NCBI RefSeq assembly: GCF_050003625.1
Contig: NC_134398.1
Coordinates: forward strand, 20,720,997 to 20,784,996
Reading direction: 5' to 3'
Source: Haematobia irritans
Taxonomy: Eukaryota; Arthropoda; Insecta; Diptera; Muscidae
DNA length: 64,000 nt
The notes under the pieces were generated by a model. It searched no databases. It saw nothing but the letters and a program-made list of their open reading frames with translations, and was not told the origin of the DNA. Shown here in pieces: positions 49,201 to 57,702 of this stretch. The translations under genes and the position numbers were made by a program. How positions within the stretch are numbered: position 1 is the first letter of the stretch; each line of letters opens with the position of its first letter.

Positions 49201-52200
49201 ATGTTACAGAAGCAATTTTTTGTGAGGGTGTGGTTGGGGAAGGGGAAAATTAAAATAAACATTGTCGATTTACTTCGATAGAATTTATAGGGACCATTGA
49301 GAAGTTGTGAAATGAATATAGGGTACGTGATAGTCCGATATCATGTCGGAGTGGAGCGAAGGTGGAGAGGGGGTTCCCTTTTGTCCGTTTTTTTATACCC
49401 TCCACCATAGGATGGGGGTATATTAACTTTGTCATTCCGTTTGTAACACATCGAAATATTGCTCTAAGACCCCATAAAGTATATATATACTGGGTCGTGG
49501 TGAAATTCTGAGTCGATCTCAGCATGTCCGTCCGTCTGTTGAAATCACGCTAACTTCCGAACGAAACAAGCTATCGACTTGACACTTGGCACAAGTAGTT
49601 GTTATTGATGTAGGTCGGATGGTATTGCAAATGGGCCATATCGGTCCATTGGTATATAGTCTCTAACAACCGTGCAAAAATTGGTCCATATCGGTCCACT
49701 TTTAAGTATAGCCCCCATATAAACGGACCCCCAAATTTGGCTTGCGATTGCTCTAAACGCAGCAAATTTCATCCAATCCGGCTGAAATTTGGTACATGGT
49801 GTTATTATATGGTCTCTAACAACCATTAAAAAATTGGTCCACATCGGTCCATAATTATATATAGCCCCCATATAAACCGATCCCCGATTTGGATTGCGAG
49901 GCCGTTAAGAGAAGCAAATTTTTTTCGATGCGGCTGAAATTTGGTACATGGTGTTAGTATATGGTCTCTAACAACCATGCAAAAATTGGTCCACATCGGT
50001 CCATAATTATATATAGCCCCCATATAAACCGATCACCAGATTTGACCTCCAGAGCCCCTTGGAAGACCAAAATTCATCTGATTCAGTTGAAATTTGGTAC
50101 GTGGTGTTAATATATGGCCTCAAACTCCCATGCAAAAATTGGTCGATATCGGTCAATAATTATATGTAGCCCCCATATCAACCGATCCCCCGATTTGGCT
50201 TGCGAGTCCGCTAAGAGAAGCAAATTTCATCCGATCCGGCTTAAATTTGGTACATGGTGTTAGTATATGGTCTCTAACAACCATGCAAAAATTGGTCCAC
50301 ATCGGTCCATAATTATATATAGCCACCATATAAACCGATCAACAGATTTGACCTCCGTAGCCCCTTGGAAGACCAAATTCATCTGATTCAGTTGAAATTT
50401 GGTACGTGGTGTTAATATATGGCCTCAAACTCCCATGCAAAAATTGGTCGATACCGGTCCATAATTATATATAGGCCCCATATAAACCGATCCCCAGATT
50501 TGACCTCCACAGCCCCTTGGAAGAGCAAAATTCTTCCCATTCGGTTGAAATTTGGTACGTGATGTTAGTATGTGGTCTCCAACAACCATGCAAAATTTGG
50601 TCCACATCGGTCAATAATTATATATAGTCCCCATATAAACCGATCTTCCGATTTAGCTTGCGAGGCCTCTAAGATAAGCAAATTTCATCCGATCCGGCTG
50701 AAATTTGGTATATAGTGTTTCATCCGATCCGGCTGAAATTTGGTATATAGTATATGGTCTCCAACAACTATGCCAAAATTGGTCCACGTCGGTCCATAAT
50801 TATATATAGCCCCCATATAAACCGATTCCCAGATTTGACATCCGAAGCCTCGTGGAAAAGCAAAATTCACCCGATCCGGTTGAAATTTGGTACGTGGTGT
50901 AAGTATATGGTCTCAAATAACCATGCAAAAATCGGTCCACATCGTTCCATAATTATATGTAGCCCCCATATCAACCGATCCCCCGATTTGGCTTGCGAGG
51001 CCGCTAAGAGAAGCAAATTTCATCCGATCCGGCTGAAATTTGGTACATGGTGTTAGTATATGGTCTCTAACAACCATGCAAATTGGTCCACATCGTCCAA
51101 ATTGGTCTTCGAAGACCAAAATTCATCTGATTCAGTTGAAATGTGTACGTGGTGTTAGTATATGACCTCAAACTCCCATGCAAAAATTGGTCGATATCGG
51201 TCCATAATTATATATAGCCCTCAGATAAATCGATCCCCAATCACACAAAAATTCGTCCATATCAAGTTCATAATTGTATATAGCCCCCACATAAACGACC
51301 CCCATATTTGAATTCGGGCTCTCTACGTATCGTGCAAAAAGTCCATATCGATTCGTAATTATTTGTAGACTTACCTAAACATAACTTTTTTGTCTAATAT
51401 ATATACCACGTATGAACTAACTCACAATTTAGAAAACGATGTTAAGAAGTTTTAAGATACCACAACCCAAGTAATTCGATTGTGGATGACAGTCTTTCGT
51501 AGAAGTTTCTACGCAATCCATGGTGGTGGGTACATAAGATTCGGCCTGGCCGAACTTACGGCCGTATATACTTGTTTTTAATTAAAAAATAATTTCATAA
51601 AAACACGTAATAACTATTCACATCATTTACTGAAGTGGTTTTGTGAAATTAAAATGGTTGCTATTATTTTTAAATTATACCATTTAAAAATATACGAATG
51701 TCATTACTGCTTATCTATATTTTATTAGAAGTAATAAAACAAGAATTTCCTCTGCCAATAGCATGATAACTATATTGAAATATTAGATATATGTACGTTT
51801 GTTGTTTTTGTTTTTTTTTTACCTTTTTGTTTATTACCTTCTGTTTTCTTTTTGTAAATTCAAGCTCGAGGTCAGAGTTTTATTTTCTGTTTTATTTTTA
51901 TACTTCGATCGAGCTTCATCGAGCTTGAATTTACAAAAAGAAAACAGAAGGTAATATTTGATATATATCACATTTCAATATTCATTATGGATTAATGATA
52001 GATGCATTTTAGAATAAGGATTAACCTTGACCAAGGCCGTATTCAGGGGGGGAGGGATGAGGGGGATCAAAAATTTTGGTCACTTTGCCAGTTACTCAGG
52101 GATGGAAAATACAATTTTTATGAAAGTACAAAAAAGGTATTTTTTGAGCGGAAAGATTATTGTCAAGAGACTGAATTTTAAAGAAAATAAAATTTTGACA

Positions 52201-54787
52201 AAATTTTCTATAGAAATAAAATTTTGCAAAAATTTCCTATAGAAATAAAATTTTTACAAAATTTTCAATTGAAATAAAATTTTGACAAAATTTTCTATAA
52301 AAATAAACTTTTGCAAAAATTCTATATATAAATAACATTTTGACAACATTTTCTACCGAAATTAAAAATCGATAATATATAATCGCATTCTTTTTTCGAC
52401 TAAAACTTTCTTGAAGTTCAATAAAATCCTGTTTTTGACTATGTCTTACAAAATCGAGATTTTCTTCCCACATGAACATGTCTTTTTGCCATATTTGTAA
52501 AAGACTATTAGCAAATAAGGTTGATAAAGACTTTCTCAAAATATTAAAATATTTTGTCAAAGGTATTGTACCATAAATCTGATATCGACTCAAAAATGTC
52601 TACACAAAAGGTACTAAATCATTCGCGGGGGTACTACGGTACTGACCGGGGTGAAAAAGGTTTGAAAAAAGTACTATAGTACTGCATTTTCCATCCCTGC
52701 AGTTACTACGTGCTCATCCGAACGTTCATTTTCGACAATGAAGAGATTAAAGACGTATCTAAGAAATTCGACTAGCGAGAGTAGACTCAAAGGATTGGCA
52801 TTAATATCGGTTCATCGCCGAATAAATGTGCCGACTGAAGAAGTCATTGATTTATTTGCTGCCCAAAAAGCCCGTCGGCTCAATTTAATATTATAACCAG
52901 TGAGTAAAGTAGGAAGTCGGACGGGGCCGACTATATCATACCCTAAACCACCCCTACTGAATTAGTAAACATAAGCATTTGTGGGGTATCATTGGTATAG
53001 GTTTTGGAGAACATAAAGGGTGGTACATGTTTATGGGTGTCGTGTCACAATCTGAGCATAAATGTCTAATATTAGGAGCTATAGTTTATTTTGCACCAAA
53101 AGTGTTAGTATGCCACTAATATTGAGCCCATTATTAAAAAAGAGAAAAATCGTTCAATTAGTGTGGGTTATAACTCCAAATTTGTAAAAATCGAGTAATA
53201 TTCTTATGTAAGAGCTACAAGTACGTATAAATACGATCGGGTAGTACATCAAAATTTAAAATTTGAGTAACATTGGTTAATAAATAAGAGTACTATGGCC
53301 AAATTAGGGAAAATAGAGCGATGCATATATATGGAAGCTATATTTAAATCTGAACCAGTTTGCATAATATTTTGCGGGTTTGATTAATATCACAAAAGGT
53401 TATCTTGTGCAAAATTTGAGAAAGATCAGTTAAGAAATGAGGCCTCTACGTTCAAAAATAAGGTTATTAGGGGCGAATTTTTCAAAACCGGGCGATACAT
53501 ATATGGGAGCTATATCTACATCTGAACCGATTTTGATGAAATTTTGCACATACCGTTAGTACTATAGTGGACTGGATCTAGCCAACTTTGAGTAAGAACG
53601 GTTAGTAAATAAGGGTTCTATGGCCAAATTTGGGAAAATCGGGCTATACATATATATGCGAGCTATATCTAAATCTGAAACGATTTCGATGATATTTCGC
53701 ACATATAGTTAGTGCTATAGAAGATTACATTTAGCTAACTTTGAGTAAGATCGGTTGATAAATAAGGGTTTTATGGCCGAATTTAGAAAAATCGGGCGGT
53801 ACATATATATGGGAGCTATAGCTAAATCTGAACCGATTTCGATGATTTTTTGCACATATAGTTAATGCTATGGAAGATTACATTTAGCTAACTTTGAGTA
53901 AGATCGGTTGATAAATTAGGGTTTTGTGGCCAAATTTGGGAAAATCGGGCGATACATATATATAAGAGCTATATCTAAATCTGAACCGATTTGGATGAAA
54001 TTTTGCAGACTTGAAGGGCGGTAAAAAAGATTACCTTTTGCCAAATTTGGTGACGATCCGTTTGAAAAAAAAGCACGACGTGACCCCATTTGTCGAAATC
54101 GGGCGATACATATATGGGAGCTATATCTAAATTTGATCCGATTTCTTCCAAATTCAATAGCGTTCGTCCTTGTGCCAAAAAACTCCCTGTACCAAATTTC
54201 ATCAAAATCGGTCAATAATTGCGACCGGAATCCTGTGAACAACAAATACATGGACAGACGGACGGACACCAAGCGCTAGATCGACTCAGGAGGTGATTCT
54301 GAGTCGATCGGTATATATTTTATGGGGTCTAAAATCAATATTTCTGGTAGGCACATTTTTTGGCAGATCAAATATATTATACCCTAACCACTATGTGGTT
54401 TAGGGTATAAAAATATTGTATACATACCTATGCATAAATAAAATTTTCTACACATGAGATTATATGAATATGTTTTTTTAAAGTTGAACCCCCCCCCCGA
54501 ATTAAAATCCTGGCTACGGCCTTGACCTTGACCCAATAAACATTTTCAAAAATGTTCTATATATTATTCCCGATTATAAGCGATTCACTTTATCGTTTAT
54601 AATTATTATGAAATATATTTTTGAAAATTGATGTTTACCTTTGAATTCTCTTTGAGGTTTTTTGGAAGATCCTATTCAAACCATGAACTGTTGTTATATG
54701 TAAAATATCTTCAATAATGCCAGCCTTCAGTTCCGCCCATTTGTTTTGATTATCATCATTGTCTCGTAAAAATTTCTTCGATTTCAT
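33999..54787 (-). CDS. pickpocket-type DEG/ENaC sodium channel subunit, complete six-exon gene
   Basis: Predicted amiloride-sensitive (ENaC/degenerin) cation channel subunit of the plasma membrane; three such subunits normally form a pore. Exons join in the order 54787-54639, 46645-45991, 45900-45751, 35028-34842, 34782-34534 and 34219-33999. All borders are GT-AG, phases agree at every junction, and the sum is 1611 bp, 536 codons plus stop, normal for the family. Seen in order: N-terminal His-Gly motif (residues 35-36), first membrane segment (about 51-76), the FPEVIICN stretch after it, the extracellular Cys-rich domain with paired cysteines (CC in exon 2, RKC in exon 3, CxC in exons 4 and 5), second membrane segment (about 466-490) with the Gly-Cys-Ser selectivity filter at 475-477, and a basic cytoplasmic tail. 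I cannot say which pickpocket paralogue it is. It lies tail-to-head with a second family member whose last exon is at 59868-60073. Confidence 0.9.
34534..34782 (-). CDS. pickpocket gene 1, exon 5 (end of ectodomain)
   Basis: Begins after TTTACAG with two bases that complete an Asp codon and ends one base into a codon before GTAAGG. It holds the Cys-Pro-Cys-Phe-Tyr-Asn-Cys motif (residues 404-410), an Asn-rich turn with a likely glycosylation site, and the beta strand leading to the second membrane segment. A second AG ten bases downstream (TTCCTACAG) would put the rest out of frame, so it was not used. Confidence 0.87.
34842..35028 (-). CDS. pickpocket gene 1, exon 4 (Cys-rich region)
   Basis: Starts phase 0 after TTACTTTCAG and ends one base into a codon before GTGAGT. 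It encodes a stretch with the spaced cysteines of the family (NC-x3-C, then C-x-C followed by MFFP and a second Cys-rich turn). Between it and exon 5 is a 59-bp intron, the size usual for flies. Confidence 0.88.
35078..35693 (+). repeat. 29-bp satellite array in intron 3
   Basis: About 21 units in the TTTTGTCAAAATTTTATTTC orientation, starting about 50 bp upstream (gene sense) of exon 4. Element A6 begins at its end. Confidence 0.85.
35694..36440 (+). mobile_element. element A (A6), palindromic-end half
   Basis: End palindrome (one substitution), core, GTCC/GCCC run and four tandem units, then a very long 29-bp array (36442 onward) that several other elements have entered. The hairpin end was not found downstream. 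Confidence 0.7.
36442..37714 (+). repeat. 29-bp satellite array interrupted by a SINE
   Basis: Blocks 36442-36680 and 36928-37714, same orientation. With 39677-40070 and 41523-41877 these are pieces of one array split by the SINE, Helitron E1 and element B2. Confidence 0.85.
36682..36927 (-). mobile_element. SINE, longest copy in the window
   Basis: About 245 bp: AGGTT-repeat tail, GGCAGCCCGATGTACCATG, CAGTCCATTGTGATACCACA, GAGTGCTGCCCGATTCCATG, CCGAGTCCGAACGGCGTTCC, and ends near CACCAGCATTACTGAGGTGG. The tRNA-like head that I expect for this family is missing, so it is 5'-truncated. Target duplication cannot be told apart from the surrounding 29-bp units. Confidence 0.65.
37715..39676 (-). 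mobile_element. Helitron, non-autonomous, complete copy (E1)
   Basis: On the minus strand it starts TCTATATATATACAATTCAA and ends CTAG. A 7-bp hairpin (CGCTTCG/CGAAGCG, 37731-37754) sits 12 bases before CTAG. The flanks are A and T, and joining them restores a 29-bp unit (CTATAGAATA + TTTTGTC), which fixes both ends. There is no replicase or helicase frame. The interior has repeated phrases on the plan AATATCGAAA...TTTCAAGCAAATCGG. Confidence 0.85.
39677..40070 (+). repeat. 29-bp satellite, continuation after Helitron E1
   Basis: About 13 units in phase with the array left of 37715. Confidence 0.82.
40071..41251 (+). mobile_element. element B (B2), full copy
   Basis: Palindromic end (CCCTGCGCCACA...TGTGGAACAGGG, one arm mutated) at left, GTCC/GTCT run, four tandem units, conserved block, hairpin GTCGGCCCCGCCCGAC and end TTTCCTTACTTG at right. 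Opposite orientation to B1. Confidence 0.78.
41252..41522 (+). repeat. second, older element B hairpin-end block
   Basis: Begins at TTTACTAACATTGTGTTCC, which is internal in element B, and runs to its own hairpin (GTCGGCCCCGCCCGAC) and TTTCCTTACTTG. It is more diverged than B2. So B2 joins an older B copy exactly at that copy's internal A-run. Confidence 0.7.
41523..41877 (+). repeat. 29-bp satellite, continuation between B2 and Helitron E2
   Basis: About 12 units in the same orientation as 39677-40070. Confidence 0.8.
41878..43796 (-). mobile_element. Helitron, non-autonomous, second copy (E2)
   Basis: Starts CTAG with the same hairpin as E1 and matches it for about 1.9 kb with small gaps. 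The TC-start end is cut short at TATATA by the MITE K insertion. Preceded by A as expected. Confidence 0.8.
43797..43992. mobile_element. MITE K, Tc1/mariner-like ends
   Basis: Left end CAGTATGTCAAGAAAGTGTT follows TA. The right end, inverted, reads TCAAGAAAGTCTTTTGACAT, so about 20 bp of the ends match. The interior is nearly pure A/T. Confidence 0.5.
44101..45731 (+). mobile_element. element A, full copy (A7), next to a pickpocket splice donor
   Basis: Almost the same sequence as A1 (1801-3739), including unusual variants (ACATTTCGTTAGTATATGG; AAAGTTTTGTAAAAAGTTTA), but with three fewer 153-bp units and about five more 29-bp units. The flanks differ, so this is transposition rather than a block duplication. 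It ends 19 bp from the exon 3 donor of pickpocket gene 1. Confidence 0.85.
44846..45487 (+). repeat. 29-bp satellite block inside element A7
   Basis: About 22 units; the expansion against A1 is a repeated block near 45165-45310. Confidence 0.82.
45751..45900 (-). CDS. pickpocket gene 1, exon 3
   Basis: Exactly 50 codons, phase 0 at both ends. It encodes the ectodomain strand ending in Arg-Lys-Cys-Val-Phe, the usual R-K-C-x-F signature of the family. The donor GTGAGT is strong. The 3' end of a young element A copy (44101-45731) lies only 19 bp beyond the donor, at the start of a 10.7-kb intron. The acceptor has an odd A-run right before its AG (45901-45902), with the pyrimidines further upstream. 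Confidence 0.87.
45991..46645 (-). CDS. pickpocket gene 1, exon 2 (first membrane segment and start of ectodomain)
   Basis: 218 codons plus one leading base, which completes an Arg codon begun in exon 1. It holds the hydrophobic first membrane segment, the post-membrane motif HYPVFKIPFPEVIICN and the Cys pattern C-x6-C-x8-CC-x12-C-x3-FNS typical of insect pickpocket proteins. The acceptor is CTCCCAG and the donor AAG followed by GTTGGT. A pyrimidine-rich stretch with ATTACAG at 46617 looks like a better acceptor by eye, but its phase does not fit exon 1, so the upstream site is preferred. Confidence 0.87.
46646..47301. other. intron 1 sequence with a decayed short tandem repeat
   Basis: From about 46790 to 47215 a diverged unit of roughly 30-40 bp recurs (AAATTCGACTATGACCAAAT; AAATTCGTTTATCAGCAAAT; AGCAAATTTTACGGAATATT). 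At 47228-47275 there is a decayed element B hairpin end (AGTCGGACAGGACCGACT). Confidence 0.45.
48319..48398 (+). mobile_element. short SINE copy with 12-bp target duplication
   Basis: 80 bp, ATGGTATCACAATAGACTGA to the AGGTT-type tail (CCTAACCTAACCTAACC); flanked by TACATGATTTTT at 48307-48318 and 48399-48410. Inserted in Helitron E3. Confidence 0.78.
48439..49230. mobile_element. element F, copy 2, inside Helitron E3
   Basis: CACGGACGAAAAAGACTG to CAATTTTTTGTGAGGGTG. Comparison with the empty site in E1 (GATATCTGGTTGG on the opposite strand) shows only TG repeated on the two sides. MITE G2 lies inside it. Confidence 0.7.
48713..49002. mobile_element. element G, copy 2, inside element F
   Basis: CACAGAAAAAAG to TTTTTTTCTGTG, flanked by TA (48711-48712, 49003-49004). 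Internally it is an array of AATTAATTGATCC-type motifs. Confidence 0.7.
49391..51576 (+). mobile_element. element A, full copy (A8), long tandem block
   Basis: Both ends are present, with about eleven units of 153 bp in alternating subtypes (AGATTTGACCTCC type and CGATTTGGCTTGCGAGGCC type), so the block grew by copying pairs of units. There is no 29-bp block at all in this copy. The small repeat GATCCGGCTGAAATTTGGTA is duplicated at 50690-50750. Confidence 0.82.
51577..52023. other. unique intron sequence with a perfect 37-bp inverted repeat
   Basis: Arms at 51833-51869 and 51919-51955 are exact reverse complements (ATTACCTTCTGTTTTCTTTT... and its complement) around a 49-bp loop. The rest is A/T-rich and unrecognised. 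Confidence 0.65.
52097..52699. mobile_element. second hAT-like element, nested, carrying 29-bp satellite
   Basis: Ends CAGGGATGGAAAATACA and TGCATTTTCCATCCCTG, with an exact 8-bp target duplication CAGTTACT at 52089-52096 and 52700-52707. It contains a block of 29-bp units (52180-52360) and, on the minus strand, about 75 open codons (52593-52380) that I do not recognise (includes QIWQKDMFMWEENLDFVR). Confidence 0.82.
52180..52360 (-). repeat. 29-bp satellite block inside a hAT element
   Basis: About six units with the same consensus as the large arrays, here inside a cut-and-paste element. Confidence 0.75.
52898..54410 (-). mobile_element. element C, full copy, mini-me/DINE-like
   Basis: Hairpin end GTCGGACGGGGCCGAC and TATCATACCCTAAACCACC at left; about five tandem units (53330-54140, with ATATATGGGAGCTATATCTA and GAACCGATTTCGATGA); GACAGACGGACGGACA; and at right the end palindrome TACCCTAACCAC-TA-TGTGGTTTAGGGTA. 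Same plan as A and B. Only copy in the window. Confidence 0.78.
54639..54787 (-). CDS. pickpocket gene 1, exon 1 (N-terminus)
   Basis: Carries the start codon at 54787-54785, the first ATG after an in-frame TAG 48 bp upstream. It encodes 49 residues plus two bases of codon 50. The cytoplasmic N-terminus is charged and ends with the Thr-Val-His-Gly motif that gates DEG/ENaC channels (the conserved His-Gly). The donor is AAAG followed by GTAAAC. It was found by searching upstream of exon 2 for an exon with the His-Gly motif and the required phase. The 8-kb intron after it holds hAT, element C, element A, Helitron E and element F copies. Confidence 0.85.
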
Positions 54788-55576
54788 AGATGTTTTCCAA
54801 AAGTAAATATATATCGACTTGACGATATTCAGCAGCTATTACCTGCTTGGAAAAATTGATTTTCTTTTTTTTATTTATGGATATTCCGTCAATAGAATTA
54901 TAGTTCCGACCGATATGACCCTTGTTAACACACTACTTTGTTTTGACATGAATGGGGTAATCAAGTTTACTGCCGCCGCCGCCGACGCTGACTGAATTGT
55001 CAATTAGTTGTGACAACAATATTTTAATACCATCAACAAGTTTTTATTGGTACAAACAATGGCAGTGATAGCTTGACTACAGTATATTGACACGCCATTA
55101 ACCATGCAACAGACAAATGTTTGTTTGTCATGTCAATAATTATACAGTAGCACTTGCATTAGTCTAGATAATCTTTAGATATATGTAAAAATACAGGGTT
55201 ATGGATATGTATTACAACCAACTTCAGGTACACATTATTTCCAAATTGCTCGTATGACAACTTACCTGTCTGTTGTCAGACGAGCTACACCAGAAATGAT
55301 CCGAAAAGTTTAGGTCACATTTGATCGAAATCGAAATGCCGCAATGTTAGAAAATTTACTCGTGCGCTGAACATATCGTGAGATCAAATGTACCACATAT
55401 TGCAAAATGAGCTTGAACTAAAGCCATTGAAACTCCAAAAATGCATAAAAAAGTTAGACTGGAAAGTGCCAATGAGTTGCTTGGCTTGCACCAAAATTTT
55501 CAGTTCCGGAATTGGGGTTTTCTCCGGTAAGAAGCCTTCAGCACTTGAACAGTTTGTGAATAAAACAAAAGTATAT
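54788..55576. other. 5' flank of pickpocket gene 1
   Basis: Unique sequence upstream (minus strand) of the start codon, the likely place of the promoter and 5' untranslated region. A GCCGCCGCCGCCGACGC run at 54971-54988 stands out in this A/T-rich setting. No core promoter motif I would defend. Confidence 0.4.
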
Positions 55577-55757
55577 ACGTAAGTTCGGTCAGGCCGAATC
55601 TTATGTACCCTCCACCATGGATTGCGTAGAAACTAGAAAGGCTGTAACCCACAATCGAATTACTTGGGTTGTGGTAACACTTGACGATGGCAAGCTATCT
55701 TAACACTTCTTAAGATCAGCTTCTAAACTGTAAGTTAGCCCATATGGGCTATATGTT
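55577..55757 (-). repeat. element A hairpin-end fragment
   Basis: TATATACGTAAGTTCGGTCA to about 55757. Part of the terminal block only, directly before another full copy. Confidence 0.65.
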
Positions 55758-55763
55758 AGACAA

Positions 55764-57702
55764 AACAAGTATATACGGCCGTAAGTTCGGCCAGGCCGAA
55801 GCTTATGTAACCTCCATCATGGATTGCGTGGAAACTTCATCTAAACACTGCCATCCACAATCGAATTAGTTAAGTTGCGGTAACGCTTGCCGATGGCAAG
55901 GTATCTTAAAACCTCCTAACACCATCTTCTAAATTGTATGTAAGTCCATACGTGGTATATATTAAATCAAAAAAGATCGATCCAATACGTATATAATTCA
56001 GTTTGACAAAGTAGACATAAAATTTTGACAAAATTTTCTACAGAAATAAAATTTTAACAAAATTTTCTATAGAAATAAAATTTTCACACAATTTTCTGTA
56101 GAAATAAAAATTTTGACAAAATCTTCTATAGAAAGAAAATTTTGACAAAATTTTCTACAGAAATAAAATTTTAACAAAATTTTCCATAGAAATAAAATTT
56201 TCACACAATTTTCTGTAGAAATAAAAATTTTGACAAAATCTTCTATAGAAAGAAAATTTTGACAAAAATTTCAAAAGCAATAAAATTTTAACAAAATTTT
56301 CTATAGAAACTTTTGAAAAAATTTTCTATAGAAATAAAATCTTGGTAGATTATTTTTTGGCTCGAGTGGCAACCATGATTATGAACCGAATAAAATTTGA
56401 ACAAAATTTTCTATAGAAATAAAATTTTGACAAAATTTTCTATAGAAATAAATGTTTGACAATAATGAAAATTTTATTATGAACCGAATAAAATTTTAAC
56501 AAAATTTTCTCTAGAAATAAAATTTTGACAAAATTTTCTATAGAAATAAAATTTTGACAAAATTTTCTATAGAAATAAAATTTCTATAGAAATAAAATTT
56601 CTATAGAAATAAAATATTGGTAGATTATTTTTGGCTCTAGTGGCAACCATGATTATGAACCGATATGGACCAATTTTTGTGTGATTGGACCAATTTTGGT
56701 ATGGTTGTTAGCGACCATATACTAACACCACGTTCCTAATTTGAACCGGATCGGATGAATTTTGCTCCTCCAAGAGGCTCCGGAGGTCAAATCTGAAGAA
56801 TATTTTACATGGGGGCTATATATAATTATGGACCGATATGGACCAATTCTGGCACGGTTGGTAAAGATCATATACTAACACCATGTTCCAAATTACAACC
56901 GGATTGGATGAAATTTGCTTCTCTTGGAGACTTCGCAAGCCAAATCTGGGGATCGGTTTATATGGGGCTATATATAATTATGAACCGATGTGGACCAATT
57001 TTTGCATGGTTGTTAGAGACCATATACCTATATTATGTACCAAATTTCAGGCGGATCGGATGAAATTTGCTTCTCTTTGAGGCTCCGCAACCAAAATCTG
57101 GGGATCGGTTTATATGGGGTCTATATATAATTATGGACCGATGTGGACCAATTTTTGCATGGTTGTTAGAGACCATATACCAACATCATGTACCAAATTT
57201 TAGCCGCATCGGATAAAATTTGCTTCTCTTTGAGGCTCCTCAAGCCAAATCTGGGGATCGGTTTATATGTGGGCTATATATAATTATAGACCGATGTGGA
57301 CCAATTTTTGCATGGTTGTTAGAGACCATATACCAACATCATGTACCACATTTCAGCCGGATGGGATGAAATATGCTTCTCTTAGAGGCTCCACAAGCCA
57401 AATCTGGGGATCGGTTTATATGGGGGCTATACGTAAAAGTGGACCGATATGGCCCATTTGCAATACCATCCGACCTACATCAATAACAACTACTTGTGCC
57501 AAGTTTCAAGTCGATAGCTTGTTTCGTTCGGAAGTTAGCGTGATTTCAACAGACGGACGGACGGACGGACATGCTCAGATCGACTCAGAATTTCACCACG
57601 ACCCAGAATATATATACTTTATGGGGTCTTAGAGCAATATTTCGATGTGTTACAAACGGAATGACAAAGGTAATATACCCCCATCCTATGGTGGAGGGTA
57701 TA
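55764..57702 (-). mobile_element. element A (A10), full copy
   Basis: Hairpin end CAAGTATATACGGCCG at left, 29-bp block (55998-56620), five tandem units, GGAC run (57546-57568), core and end palindrome (CCCCCATCCTATGGTGGAGG) at right. All but its first 207 bp is repeated directly downstream. Confidence 0.82.

Larger units (their letters stand above)
47302..49390 (+). mobile_element. Helitron (E3), opposite orientation, broken by SINE and element F
   Basis: Starts A|TCTATATATATAAAATTC and runs parallel to the reverse complement of E1. A SINE (48319-48398) and element F2 (48439-49230) lie inside it. The CTAG end is missing: element A8 begins in its T-run at 49391 and E3 does not resume. Confidence 0.78.
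52050..52896 (+). pseudogene. hAT transposase C-terminal (dimerisation) fragment, split by an insertion
   Basis: After the insertion (52700-52896) it reads SSERSFSTMKRLKTYLRNST and then SRLKGLALISVHRRINVP, the hATC dimerisation signature, to TAA at 52894-52896. Before the insertion, 52068-52096 supplies SKILVTLPVT in the frame that would continue it. The catalytic Asp residues and the zinc finger are absent. Confidence 0.8.
52032..54524 (+). mobile_element. hAT-like element (outer), with two nested insertions
   Basis: Ends CAAGGCCGTA and TACGGCCTTG, flanked by a perfect 8-bp target duplication ACCTTGAC at 52024-52031 and 54525-54532. Only about 75 codons of transposase remain, so it was already a deletion derivative. 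A second hAT-like element (52097-52699) split the coding part, and element C (52898-54410) sits just after the stop codon. Confidence 0.85.

Noticed and set aside
52380..52593. Minus-strand segment at 52.4-52.6 kb as a missing channel exon
   Set aside because: It lies within the inner hAT element bounded by its target duplication and has none of the DEG/ENaC motifs.
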